Origin: Pseudobutyrivibrio xylanivorans DSM 14809
Lineage (GTDB): Bacteria > Bacillota > Clostridia > Lachnospirales > Lachnospiraceae
DNA: 64,000 bases
Assembly (NCBI RefSeq): GCF_900141825.1
Contig: NZ_FQYQ01000001.1
Span: 1 to 64,000, forward strand
Direction: 5' to 3'
A program made the translations under genes and the position numbers. A model generated the notes under the pieces. That model searched no databases. It was not told the origin of the DNA and saw nothing but the letters and a program-made list of their open reading frames with translations. Below are positions 39,457 through 47,797 of the stretch, one piece after another (position 1 is the first letter of the stretch; each line of letters opens with the position of its first letter).

Positions 39457-41316
39457 TTATTCAAGGATGTATCCAATTGAAGATCCGATCTTACCAGATC
39501 CACAGATACCAAACTGAGCGCTTCCGCCGTTGTAAATTGTCTTGTTCCAAGACATTGGAGTGATTACATAGTAGTCACCTTCTTCGGCAACGTTTACGCA
39601 CCAGCTGCTGTCAATCTTAACATCTTTCTTGCTAAGCTTAACCTTCCATCCGTCAACATTCTTACCTGTCTTGTTAACTACAGCAAAGTTTACTGTATAA
39701 CCTGTTCCCCAGCTGTTAATCTGATACTCAAATGCGAGATCCTTGTTAACTACAGGAGTAGGTGTTGGTGTTACAACTGGAGTTGGAGTAGGTGTAACAA
39801 CAGGAGTTGGTGTAGGTGTAACAACAGGTGTTGGTGTAGGTGTAACTACAGGAGTAGGTGTTGGTGTAACAACAGGTGTAGGAGTTGGAGTTACAACAGG
39901 TGTTGGTGTTGGCTTTGTAGGAGCAGCCTTAGCGATGATAGAATCAACTGTTACATTTGAATTTTCAAAGTTGTTTACTAAATAAACATCGTGAACACCA
40001 GTAATATCCTTCTTAATCTGTACTGTCTTAGCTCCCTCGTTTGACTTAGAGAACTTAACATTTCCAACAGAGTTAGCAGCATCAAGACCATCTAATCTGA
40101 TATCAAGAATAGAAAGGTTGCTTGTTGTCTTGCCGTTTACTGTAATAATAGCAGCGCCATCAACAAAGTTTACGTTCTTGATGAGAGCGTAGCCATTGTA
40201 CTTAATCATAACACCAGACTTATTAGGAGTAACCATAGCATCCTTAAGCTCAGCAACCTTCTCAACTTCTACAGTCTCATAAGGATTTACCTCACCAGTA
40301 ACAACAGGAGTAGGTGTAACTACAGGTGTTGGAGTTGGTGTAGGCACTGGAGTAGGAGTTGGTGTAACAACAGGTGTAGGTGTAGGAGTTACAACAGGTG
40401 TAGGTGTTGGCTTTGTAGGAGCAGCCTTAGCGATGATAGAATCAACTGTTACATTTGAGTCTGCAAAGTTGTTTACTAAGTAAACATCGTGAACACCAGT
40501 GATATCCTTCTTAACCTGGATTGTCTTAGCTCCTTCGTTTGACTTAGAGAACTTAGCATTTCCGATAGAGTTAGCAGCATCAAGGCCGTTTACTCTGATG
40601 TCAAGGATAGATAAATCACTTGTTGTCTTACCATTTACTGTGATAATAGCAGCACCATCAACAAAGTTTACATTCTTGATAAGTGCATATCCGTTTGCTC
40701 TAATCATAACGGCACTCTTATTAGGAGTTACCATAGCATCCTTAAGCTCAGCAACCTTCTCAACCTCAACAGTCTCATAAGGATTTACCTCGCCTGTAAC
40801 AACAGGTGTTACTACTGGAGTAGGTGTAGGAGTAGGTGTAGGTGCTACCTCGCCAGTACCTGTAGCGTTGAAGTAATCAACGTCAACGTTTCCAAGCTTC
40901 CCTACAAAGTAAAGTGTATGCTGACCAGCAACTTCCTTTGATACCTTTACTGAATAAGTCTTGAATGCACCGTTAGTATTGCTAATCTTGAATGAACCAA
41001 GTGCTTCACCATCTTCTTTATCAAGTCTGACTTCAACTAAACCAGCACTAGCTGATCTAAATGAAGCTTCAAAACCTGTTAAACCATTTGTAAAATTTAA
41101 TGGTGTTGTGCTAAATGAATCACCTTTCTCAAGGCTTGTAATAAATACATTATTGTTTTCTGTTGCAACTTCTACGCCATTCTTTGTGATGGCCTTTTCA
41201 GCCTCAACCTTTGTGTATGGGCTGATGCTAGGAGCTGCCATAACTGTTGCGCTACTTGATAATAATAAACCAGCAGCTAAGCTTGCGCTCAACAGACTTG
41301 CGACTTTTCTCTTCAT
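39457..41316 (-). CDS. Secreted protein of carbohydrate-binding modules only (CBM6-like x3, CBM2-like)
   Basis: The 619-residue protein has a signal peptide (ending SSSATVMA), a first CBM6-like module (about 28-145), two near-identical CBM6-like modules (about 176-293 and 342-459, each starting NPYETVEVEKVAELKDAMVT), Pro-Thr linkers of 'TPTPVV' repeats, and a C-terminal CBM2-like cellulose-binding module (about 525-619: 'WGTGYTVNFAVVNKTGKNVDGWKV', 'MSWNKTIYNGGSAQFGICG'). No catalytic domain is present, so it probably adheres to plant cell wall or bridges cell and fibre. ATG 41316 is preferred over the in-frame TTG at 41322 from its 10-base distance to AGGGGG. It is transcribed alone on the minus strand. 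Confidence 0.83.
   Translation of the reverse strand: MKRKVASLLSASLAAGLLLSSSATVMAAPSISPYTKVEAEKAITKNGVEVATENNNVFITSLEKGDSFSTTPLNFTNGLTGFEASFRSASAGLVEVRLDKEDGEALGSFKISNTNGAFKTYSVKVSKEVAGQHTLYFVGKLGNVDVDYFNATGTGEVAPTPTPTPTPVVTPVVTGEVNPYETVEVEKVAELKDAMVTPNKSAVMIRANGYALIKNVNFVDGAAIITVNGKTTSDLSILDIRVNGLDAANSIGNAKFSKSNEGAKTIQVKKDITGVHDVYLVNNFADSNVTVDSIIAKAAPTKPTPTPVVTPTPTPVVTPTPTPVPTPTPTPVVTPTPVVTGEVNPYETVEVEKVAELKDAMVTPNKSGVMIKYNGYALIKNVNFVDGAAIITVNGKTTSNLSILDIRLDGLDAANSVGNVKFSKSNEGAKTVQIKKDITGVHDVYLVNNFENSNVTVDSIIAKAAPTKPTPTPVVTPTPTPVVTPTPTPVVTPTPTPVVTPTPTPVVTPTPTPVVTPTPTPVVNKDLAFEYQINSWGTGYTVNFAVVNKTGKNVDGWKVKLSKKDVKIDSSWCVNVAEEGDYYVITPMSWNKTIYNGGSAQFGICGSGKIGSSIGYILE
39911..40306 (-). repeat. 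Intragenic duplicated CBM6-linker unit, copy nearest the 3' end
   Basis: This unit and 40409-40804 are near-identical and offset by 498 bases (166 codons). They encode the two matching CBM6-like modules. The linkers between them are further short tandem repeats encoding Thr-Pro-Thr-Pro-Val-Val. Confidence 0.9.
40409..40804 (-). repeat. Intragenic duplicated CBM6-linker unit, copy nearest the 5' end
   Basis: Partner of 39911-40306. Differences are scattered single bases, mostly synonymous, which suggests a fairly recent duplication or ongoing gene conversion. Confidence 0.9.
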
Positions 41317-41557
41317 CTTCAAAAGTCCCCCTTTTCTAGTATAAAATCTTCTTTGTTGTTCCTTAAACGTTTTCGTTGCTCGAGCAATATTATTGTAACA
41401 AAAATGTAATATTCAAACCGTCTAATTATTGCTATACAGATGTTAAAAATTGTCGAAAATGCACAATAAAAAATGATTTGAGTAATATTAAACAATTGTG
41501 TAGCATATAAATTGAGTACAATTTACTTAAACATTTACTTAAAAAACTGCATGAAAA

Positions 41558-41583
41558 GAGCACCCATATATAACGGGTGCTCC
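41558..41583 (-). terminator. Terminator of the FIST-GGDEF locus
   Basis: Stem GAGCACCC/GGGTGCTC with a 9-base loop; on the minus strand it is followed by TTTTC. Confidence 0.85.
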
Positions 41584-41596
41584 TGTTATGAATTAC

Positions 41597-42778
41597 TTAA
41601 ATAAATTCACAGCTAACCTGATTTTTGCCTAGCTCCTTTGCTTTATAAAGCAGCTCATCTACACGTTTAATGGTATCAGCCACTTTTTCAGATTCATGAT
41701 GCTTGGTAACACCAATACTAATGGTAATTTGGGCATGAGAAGCAGACTGCTTTTTTATTTGTGAGCAAATACATTCAGCAAGCTTGTAGGCGTCATCGTC
41801 GGATGAATTGGACAACAAAATCATGAATTCTTCGCCACCCCATCTACCAGCCTGTACATTTGGAATAGTGCACACATTTTCAAGTAAATAGTTTGATACA
41901 GCCTTCAGTATCATATCACCTTCCCCATGTCCATAGGTATCGTTAACCTGCTTAAAATCGTCTATATCAAACATTAGAAGATACCAGTTTTTGGTATCAC
42001 AAGTATCGTTGATTTCATAAATATTTCGTTCGATTGTACCTCGATTGAGAAGATTAGTCAAAGCGTCGTGAGAGGCTTTATAAAGCATTTCACTGAGCTG
42101 TGCATTCTTATCCATAAGCTCTTCAGTAATAGTATTTATAAAGATTGCAAGACGGGCGGTGATAGGCATGTTAGAATCCTGCTCTGTATGTTCTTCTGCA
42201 ATAACAGCATCGTTTCTGGCGTCACCTTCCCTCATTGCCACTGTTACCACGGAAAGGTTGTTGAGAAGAGTAAGCTTGTTGGAACGCATGATTTCCCCGA
42301 GAGCACTAAAACCCATGGATTTGAGATTTTTAGATATTTCTCCAATCTCAATATCGGCCTTATCTCCCCAAAACAGCTTTCGCCCCATGCAATTAATGAT
42401 ATAAATCATTTGGGGTGAAAACTCTCTAATAGTGAGTCCTGTCTGTTTGGTATGTCGTATGATTCGGCGTGGATCACCATAGGTTAGGTGGATGTAGCTA
42501 CCCTGTGGAACGTTGGAAGACATAACAACGGACCCGTCTGGATTAACGCTTTTTGCGTGTCGTATATATTTGGTTTCGTTGTCTACCTGCACCTGCATAG
42601 GAAATTCTAGCGCATCGTAGAAAAAGCTATGCCCCTTTTCTATATGGAGATAATGCTCATATACGTCATAGGCAGGCTTGCCATCGATTTCATAAACGAC
42701 ATCACCCTCAGAGTGTGTAACCTGTAGAGGATAGCCTATTGGCTTCCAGCCAAACATTCTGTTGGTAAGAATATGCAA
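41597..42778 (-). CDS. FIST C-terminal part plus GGDEF domain (3' part of a frameshifted gene)
   Basis: The frame holds 393 codons. Residues 1-180 are the second half of a FIST sensor domain ('LTNRMFGWKPIGYPLQVT', 'VVYEIDGKPAYDVYEHYL', 'GDPRRIIRHTKQTG', 'ISCMG'-like 'IINCMGRKLFWG'). Residues about 230-390 are a diguanylate cyclase domain with 'YKASHDALTNLLNRGTIE', 'LLMFDIDDFKQVNDTYGHGEGD' and 'RWGGEEFMILL' (GGEEF, active-type). It begins without a proper start in the middle of FIST; TTG 42778 is only the first possible codon. The first half of FIST is in another frame just upstream. The two must be one gene split by a single-base change. Confidence 0.8.
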   Translation of the reverse strand: MHILTNRMFGWKPIGYPLQVTHSEGDVVYEIDGKPAYDVYEHYLHIEKGHSFFYDALEFPMQVQVDNETKYIRHAKSVNPDGSVVMSSNVPQGSYIHLTYGDPRRIIRHTKQTGLTIREFSPQMIYIINCMGRKLFWGDKADIEIGEISKNLKSMGFSALGEIMRSNKLTLLNNLSVVTVAMREGDARNDAVIAEEHTEQDSNMPITARLAIFINTITEELMDKNAQLSEMLYKASHDALTNLLNRGTIERNIYEINDTCDTKNWYLLMFDIDDFKQVNDTYGHGEGDMILKAVSNYLLENVCTIPNVQAGRWGGEEFMILLSNSSDDDAYKLAECICSQIKKQSASHAQITISIGVTKHHESEKVADTIKRVDELLYKAKELGKNQVSCEFI

Positions 42779-42779
42779 A

Positions 42780-43343
42780 TCAGGGCCGCCATAGAAGTAT
42801 TACAGATCCGGTGGTGCTACAATCGTAATCATTTGCAAATACATAAGCCTGGTGATCCTCATCGCCAACAGCCACTCCGCCAAAAATATTAACATCCTCT
42901 GGAAGAGCATCTACAATAGCGCCAGCCTCTTCAAGACGCTGATAAGTAGAGGCTGTCAGTAGCTCGATTCCTTTAAGATTAGGCAAGCTTTTGGCATAGG
43001 CTAAAACGGTGTCAGCATTGCATATATTGGCTGTATCGTAGGTTGTAATAATATTGACATAGCTAGATGCTTCCTCAAATATCATAGCTGTTATTACAAG
43101 CTCATCATCATTCAATTTGCCACCTAGAATATTGCCAGTAGCACTACATCCAACGATAGTTGCCTTTGGGAATTCTTTTCTTATGATTTGGCGTACTTCA
43201 TCAAGGTCCTTTTTCTTGTCATCAAGATTGTAAGGAACAAAAATATGAAAAAAGGCAACATTATCCCCGTAAAGGATATCTGTTGCCCATTGCTTCATCG
43301 TATTATGAAATGTATCGTTGAATGAAGTCTGTCTAAATAACAC
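42780..43343 (-). CDS. FIST N-terminal domain (5' part of a frameshifted gene)
   Basis: The 187-residue frame has the FIST_N features 'FHIFVPYNLDDKKKDLDEVRQIIRKEFPKATIVGCSATGNILGG', 'LTASTYQRLEEAGAIVDALPEDVNIFGGVAVGDED' and ends 'STTGSVILLWRP' at a TGA. In related proteins FIST continues as 'YGG..LHI...', and one frame over this sequence reads 'YGGPDLHILTNRMFGW' without interruption. The break is a one-base loss near 42791-42799. FIST domains sense small ligands, possibly amino acids. With the downstream part repaired, the product would be a FIST-GGDEF protein of about 580 residues. Confidence 0.8.
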   Translation of the reverse strand: MLFRQTSFNDTFHNTMKQWATDILYGDNVAFFHIFVPYNLDDKKKDLDEVRQIIRKEFPKATIVGCSATGNILGGKLNDDELVITAMIFEEASSYVNIITTYDTANICNADTVLAYAKSLPNLKGIELLTASTYQRLEEAGAIVDALPEDVNIFGGVAVGDEDHQAYVFANDYDCSTTGSVILLWRP

Positions 43344-43642
43344 GGAATAGTCTCCTTGCTAGTGAAATTATTAAATGTTACGTAAATTTACATATTATAT
43401 AATCATTTTACAAATAATATCGGCAATTGTCACTATACTTTGAAATATAAACTAGGAGCAATTTTTTCTGAAAGAAAAAATTCTTTGAGGTAAATTAATG
43501 ATGTGTGAATCATAAATATTGATATATCTGTACAAAATTATTATTTTTTGGTATCATTACACAGGTTTTGATTTTAAAGTTGGACTTACTTTGGCGTGCC
43601 TGGTTTTCCAACTTGTTTTTTTGTATAGAGAAAGGAAATTAT

Positions 43643-45283
43643 ATGATTCAAGCAAATAATGTTACTCTTCGTTTTGGAAAGAAAGCCCTTTTCGAAGAAG
43701 TTAATATCAAATTTACAGAAGGTAACTGCTACGGTATCATCGGTGCCAACGGTGCAGGTAAGTCTACATTCCTCAAGATTTTATCTGGACAGCTTGAGCC
43801 TACCAGCGGTGAGATCACAATGAGCCCTGGAAACCGTCTTTCTTTCTTAGAGCAGGATCACTTCAAATATGACGAGTATACAGTTCTTGATACTGTTATC
43901 ATGGGAAATCAGCGTCTCTACGACATCATGAAGGAAAAGGACGCTATTTATATGAAGGAAGATTTTTCTGATGAGGATGGTATTCGCGCAGCTGAGCTTG
44001 AGAGCGAGTTCGCTGAGATGGATGGTTGGAATGCTGAGGCAGATGCAGCTACACTCCTTAACGGACTTGGAGTTGATACAGAGTTCCACTACACACAGAT
44101 GGCAGATCTTCCAGGTGCATTAAAGGTCAAGATTCTTCTTGCACGTGCACTTTTTGGTTCACCAGATGTACTTCTTCTCGATGAGCCTACTAACCACCTT
44201 GATTTAGATGCTATCGGCTGGCTCGAGGAGTTCCTTATTAATTTTGAAAACACAGTTATCGTTGTATCCCACGACAGATACTTCCTTAACAAGGTATGTA
44301 CTCATACAGCAGATATTGATTACGGTAAGATTCAGCTCTACGCTGGTAACTACGACTTCTGGTATCAGTCTTCACAGCTTATTATCCAGCAGCGTAAGGA
44401 AGCAAATAAGAAAAAGGAAGAGCAGATTAAGGAATTACAGGAATTCATACAGAGATTCTCTGCTAACGCTTCTAAATCTAAGCAAGCTACATCTCGTAAG
44501 CGTGCATTAGAGAAGATTCAGCTTGATGACATCCGTCCATCTAGCCGTAAGTACCCATACATCGATTTCCGCCCAGCTCGTGAAATCGGAAACGAGGTTC
44601 TTTCTGTTGAGAATCTTACAAAGACAATTGATGGTGAGCTTATCCTCGACCACCTTACATTCAATGTAGGCCGCGAGGACAAGATTGCATTAGTTGGTTC
44701 AAACGAAAAGGCTAAGACAGTTCTCTTCCAGATTCTCGCTGGCGAGATGGAGCCAGACGAAGGAAGCTACAAGTGGGGTGTTACAACTTCACAGTCATAC
44801 TTCCCTAAGGACAATACAGAGATTTTCTCTACAGACCTTCTTATCGTAGACTGGCTCACACAGTTCTCTGAGATTAAGGATGCTACTTATGTACGTGGTT
44901 TCCTTGGACGTATGCTTTTCGCTGGCGATGACGGCGCTAAGAAGATGAAGGTATTATCTGGTGGTGAAAAGGTTCGTGTTCTTCTTTCACGTATGATGAT
45001 TGAGAACTCAAACGTACTTATGCTTGATGAGCCTACTGACCACTTAGATATGGAAAGTATTACAGCACTCAACACTGGTCTTCAGAAGTTCTCAGGTGTT
45101 ATCATCTTCTCTTCTCGTGACCACGAAATTGTGCAGACTACTGCAAACCGTATCATCGAAATCCTTCCAAATGGACAGATGATCGATAAGATGACTACAT
45201 ACGATGAGTATCTTGAGTCTGATGAGATGGCTCGTAAGCGTACAGTACTCGAGCTTTCATCTGATGAGCTTGAAGATGATTAA
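43643..45283 (+). CDS. ABC-F family ATPase
   Basis: The 546-residue protein has two ABC domains and no membrane segment, as in ABC-F translation factors of the YkpA/YbiT type. The first domain has Walker A GANGAGKST, 'LPGALKVKILLARALF' and 'LLLDEPTNHLDLDAI'. The linker (about 250-310) is charged and helical. The second has 'LSGGEKVRVLLSRMMI' and 'LMLDEPTDHLDMESI', but its Walker A reads GSNEKAKT, lacking the Gly before the Lys. ABC-F proteins act on ribosomes and some give antibiotic protection; this type is usually housekeeping. ATG 43643 follows GAAAGGAAAT; an upstream in-frame ATG at 43568 is unlikely. The 299 bases upstream hold no other gene. Confidence 0.9.
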   Translation: MIQANNVTLRFGKKALFEEVNIKFTEGNCYGIIGANGAGKSTFLKILSGQLEPTSGEITMSPGNRLSFLEQDHFKYDEYTVLDTVIMGNQRLYDIMKEKDAIYMKEDFSDEDGIRAAELESEFAEMDGWNAEADAATLLNGLGVDTEFHYTQMADLPGALKVKILLARALFGSPDVLLLDEPTNHLDLDAIGWLEEFLINFENTVIVVSHDRYFLNKVCTHTADIDYGKIQLYAGNYDFWYQSSQLIIQQRKEANKKKEEQIKELQEFIQRFSANASKSKQATSRKRALEKIQLDDIRPSSRKYPYIDFRPAREIGNEVLSVENLTKTIDGELILDHLTFNVGREDKIALVGSNEKAKTVLFQILAGEMEPDEGSYKWGVTTSQSYFPKDNTEIFSTDLLIVDWLTQFSEIKDATYVRGFLGRMLFAGDDGAKKMKVLSGGEKVRVLLSRMMIENSNVLMLDEPTDHLDMESITALNTGLQKFSGVIIFSSRDHEIVQTTANRIIEILPNGQMIDKMTTYDEYLESDEMARKRTVLELSSDELEDD

Positions 45284-45300
45284 TTAAATAGATTTTTCAG

Positions 45301-45334
45301 AAGCCCTGGCGATTTTCGCCAGGGCTTCTTTTTT
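45301..45334 (+). terminator. Terminator of the ABC-F gene
   Basis: Stem AAGCCCTGGCGA/TCGCCAGGGCTT is followed by TCTTTTTT. Confidence 0.93.
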
Positions 45335-45434
45335 GTGGAATAATCATCAATTATGGTAGAATATAACAATCATGCCGATATGCCGGGTTGGTATGATGGA
45401 GAATTAGGCAACACAAATATGGAGGATAATGTTT

Positions 45435-47498
45435 ATGAAGAAAAACTTCAGACGATTTGCGGCGGTTTTTACAATGGTTTTTGTTACTGTATTGTCGCTT
45501 ATCACAGCACCAGTACTAGATGCTCACGCAGAGGCTATTACGCCGGAATCCGGGAACATCTACTACATTAAAAACAAGAAAAGCGGACTCTACCTGACAG
45601 TAGAAAATGATTCCGCATCTAATGCAGCTAATGTAGTTCAGGCAACAGGAACTGGGGCCCTTGGACAGCGTTGGATTCTTGAAAAGAATGATGCAACAGG
45701 TAATTTCAGATTGCATCCAGCAACAGACATGACTGGAAATATGTCTCTTGATGTGGCATACGGTTTAGCTGACAACAACACAAATATTCAGATTTACACA
45801 AACAATGGTCATGCAGCTCAAAATTTCTCTATTCGCCCTGCGGATAACAATATGGGATATTACATTGCTACAGAGGTTTCAAACTTTGCTTCGGCTTTGA
45901 ATGTTTACGGAGCCAGAAAAACAAGCGGAACAAATGTTATTGAGTATACATACTCGGGCAAAGATAACGAAATCTGGTACTTTGAGCAGGCTCCATGGCC
46001 AGCAAATAACAATAATGGTGGTGGTAACAATAACGGAAATAATGAGGGCGATACTGGAAATAATGCCGGTGGATATGAGCCATCTCCAGCGAATTCACCT
46101 CTTGGAAATGTCTACCCAGAACAGCAGCTTACATTTACAAACTGTGCAGATGGTAATCTGTTAAATGATGCAGGTTCCAATGGGGCAGCACTTACTTCAA
46201 GTGGAAACGGCTCAACCTCAAACAGATGGATACTTTCCTATGTGAACAATGGAGTATACAGGATAATTAATGTGGCAACAGGCTATTGCCTCACTCCTTA
46301 TGGAAGTAGTGTTTCTGATGGGGTTACTGTTGCAGATGCGGTGGTTTCAAGCGGTGACAGCTCACAGTACTGGAGAATCGTGGCAACTAAAAATGATGCA
46401 GGTGGAATTGCATTAAATTATAAAATTGTTAATAACAACAATACAAATCTTGCCCTTACACTTTCAGGAAATACTTACAAACTCGGTAATTTCAATGGCT
46501 CTGCAAGTCAGTGCTTTAGAGTGATTCCATATGGAGTAGAGGGATTTGCCGGATATTCTAAGGATATGAACGGAAGGGAAAAGGCTGCTATAACAGGAGG
46601 TGTATTTGGTCAGACAGTAACAGTGTATTCACTTGGAGACCTTCAAAGATATGCCGCAGGTTCTACACCTTATACAATCGTAATTGGCTCAAACATTTCC
46701 CAGAATTCACTTACAAAGGTAAATGTAGGCTCAAATAAGACCTTTATTGGCTCATACAATGCACATAACCTAAATAATATTCATTTTAGAAATATTCAAT
46801 CATCAGGAAATAATATATACAAGAATCTTACATTCTCTCATTCTGTAAATATTAACAATAATGATGATATTCAAATGTATATTTCAGATGGAAATAATTT
46901 CTGGCTCGATCATTGTTCATGGCCTGGCCACAATATGAATCAGGATACATACATCCATAAAAATGATACTGACAAATTCTTATATGTAGGATTAAAGGCA
47001 AATTATGTATCAGTAACAAGCTGTTTCTTTGGTGGTCACAAATATGGCCTTATTCTTGGATATCCAAATGAGGATGGAAGATACACCTACAGTGGCTATC
47101 CATGTATGACTATCTGCAACAACTACTTCAAGCAGACAATTACAAGAGCACCTGGTCTTATGCGCTACGGCTATTTCCACTGCTACAATAATTATGTATA
47201 TGACTTTGATTTAGGCTACACTCCTTACACTGAATGTAATATCTTCTCAGAAAAGAACTGCTTTGAGGCTGGCAGTCACAAGGGGGCAGTCGTAAACGAC
47301 ATGGATTATCAGGGTCGATTTACAGATAGTGGAAGCATTCTTTCTAGAAGTATTTCGAATCTTAAGATAGCAGGAGCTACTAACTGGCGCCCTGGCTCAA
47401 ATTATGGATATGCTACACGTGATGCCAGCAGCGCTAAATCGTGGGTATCAAGCTATGCGGGCTCGCAAAATCACACACTTATATACCCTGTAAACTAA
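45435..47498 (+). CDS. Secreted pectate lyase (PL1) with two beta-trefoil binding domains
   Basis: The 687-residue protein has a signal peptide (ending VLDAHA), two ricin-type beta-trefoil domains (about 35-185 and 215-360; 'GNIYYIKNKKSGLYLTV...', 'RWIL', 'YWRIV'), an Asn/Gly-rich linker between them (about 186-215) and a PL1 parallel beta-helix (about 370-680). The lyase part has 'YISDGNNFWLDHCSW' with the calcium Asp and 'ITRAPGLMRYGYFHCYNNYVYDF' with the RxPxxR catalytic motif. It cleaves polygalacturonate by beta-elimination outside the cell. ATG 45435 is preferred over 45429 from its 9-base distance to GGAGG. It is monocistronic. Confidence 0.9.
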   Translation: MKKNFRRFAAVFTMVFVTVLSLITAPVLDAHAEAITPESGNIYYIKNKKSGLYLTVENDSASNAANVVQATGTGALGQRWILEKNDATGNFRLHPATDMTGNMSLDVAYGLADNNTNIQIYTNNGHAAQNFSIRPADNNMGYYIATEVSNFASALNVYGARKTSGTNVIEYTYSGKDNEIWYFEQAPWPANNNNGGGNNNGNNEGDTGNNAGGYEPSPANSPLGNVYPEQQLTFTNCADGNLLNDAGSNGAALTSSGNGSTSNRWILSYVNNGVYRIINVATGYCLTPYGSSVSDGVTVADAVVSSGDSSQYWRIVATKNDAGGIALNYKIVNNNNTNLALTLSGNTYKLGNFNGSASQCFRVIPYGVEGFAGYSKDMNGREKAAITGGVFGQTVTVYSLGDLQRYAAGSTPYTIVIGSNISQNSLTKVNVGSNKTFIGSYNAHNLNNIHFRNIQSSGNNIYKNLTFSHSVNINNNDDIQMYISDGNNFWLDHCSWPGHNMNQDTYIHKNDTDKFLYVGLKANYVSVTSCFFGGHKYGLILGYPNEDGRYTYSGYPCMTICNNYFKQTITRAPGLMRYGYFHCYNNYVYDFDLGYTPYTECNIFSEKNCFEAGSHKGAVVNDMDYQGRFTDSGSILSRSISNLKIAGATNWRPGSNYGYATRDASSAKSWVSSYAGSQNHTLIYPVN

Positions 47499-47519
47499 AT
47501 ATATTTCCGGCAAACAAAT

Positions 47520-47543
47520 AGCGCCCCACGGGGCGCTGTTTTT
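47520..47543 (+). terminator. Terminator of the pectate lyase gene
   Basis: A perfect GC-rich stem AGCGCCCC/GGGGCGCT is followed by GTTTTTA. Confidence 0.9.
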
Positions 47544-47557
47544 AGGTTGTGAAGCCA

Positions 47558-47688
47558 CAAAGCGCCATTGGTCTTTGACAAAAATAGAAGAAATAAAGGT
47601 AGTTCTTGTCAAAGGTGTAGTTGTCAGACCGCATACTGTCGTCGCTTTTTGACAAAGTATGGAAGTAACCTGGTCGCTTTTGTTTTAT
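47558..47688. other. Imperfect nested inverted repeats upstream of rel
   Basis: CAAAGCGCCA (47558-47567) can pair with TGGTCGCTTTTG (47671-47682), and inside it CTTTGACAAAAA (47573-47584) pairs with TTTTTGACAAAG (47646-47657) with one mismatch. A third related copy, TTGTCAAAGG, lies at about 47608. The outer stem is followed by TTTTATT. It may be a second terminator with a large loop, or a regulatory RNA structure. Confidence 0.4.
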
Positions 47689-47733
47689 TGCATCACTTTA
47701 GGAAAAAACACAGAAATTTCGCCGTCAGTATTA

Positions 47734-47762
47734 TTGCTTTTTAAACTGTTAAATTATATAAT
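47734..47762 (+). promoter_or_regulatory. Promoter of rel
   Basis: TTGCTT (47734-47739), a 17-base spacer and TATAAT (47757-47762) stand 35 bases before the ATG. Confidence 0.75.
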
Positions 47763-47797
47763 ATTCAATAAAAATTTTTTAGGAAGGTGGTGATACT

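Noticed and set aside
39743-39985. Open frame encoding repeated Val-Gly-Val-Thr-Thr on the plus strand
   Set aside because: It is the reverse strand of the Thr-Pro-Val linker repeats of the carbohydrate-binding protein.
45353-45571. Open frame overlapping the start of the pectate lyase gene
   Set aside because: The pectate lyase frame has a signal peptide and Shine-Dalgarno; this one is a shadow in another frame.
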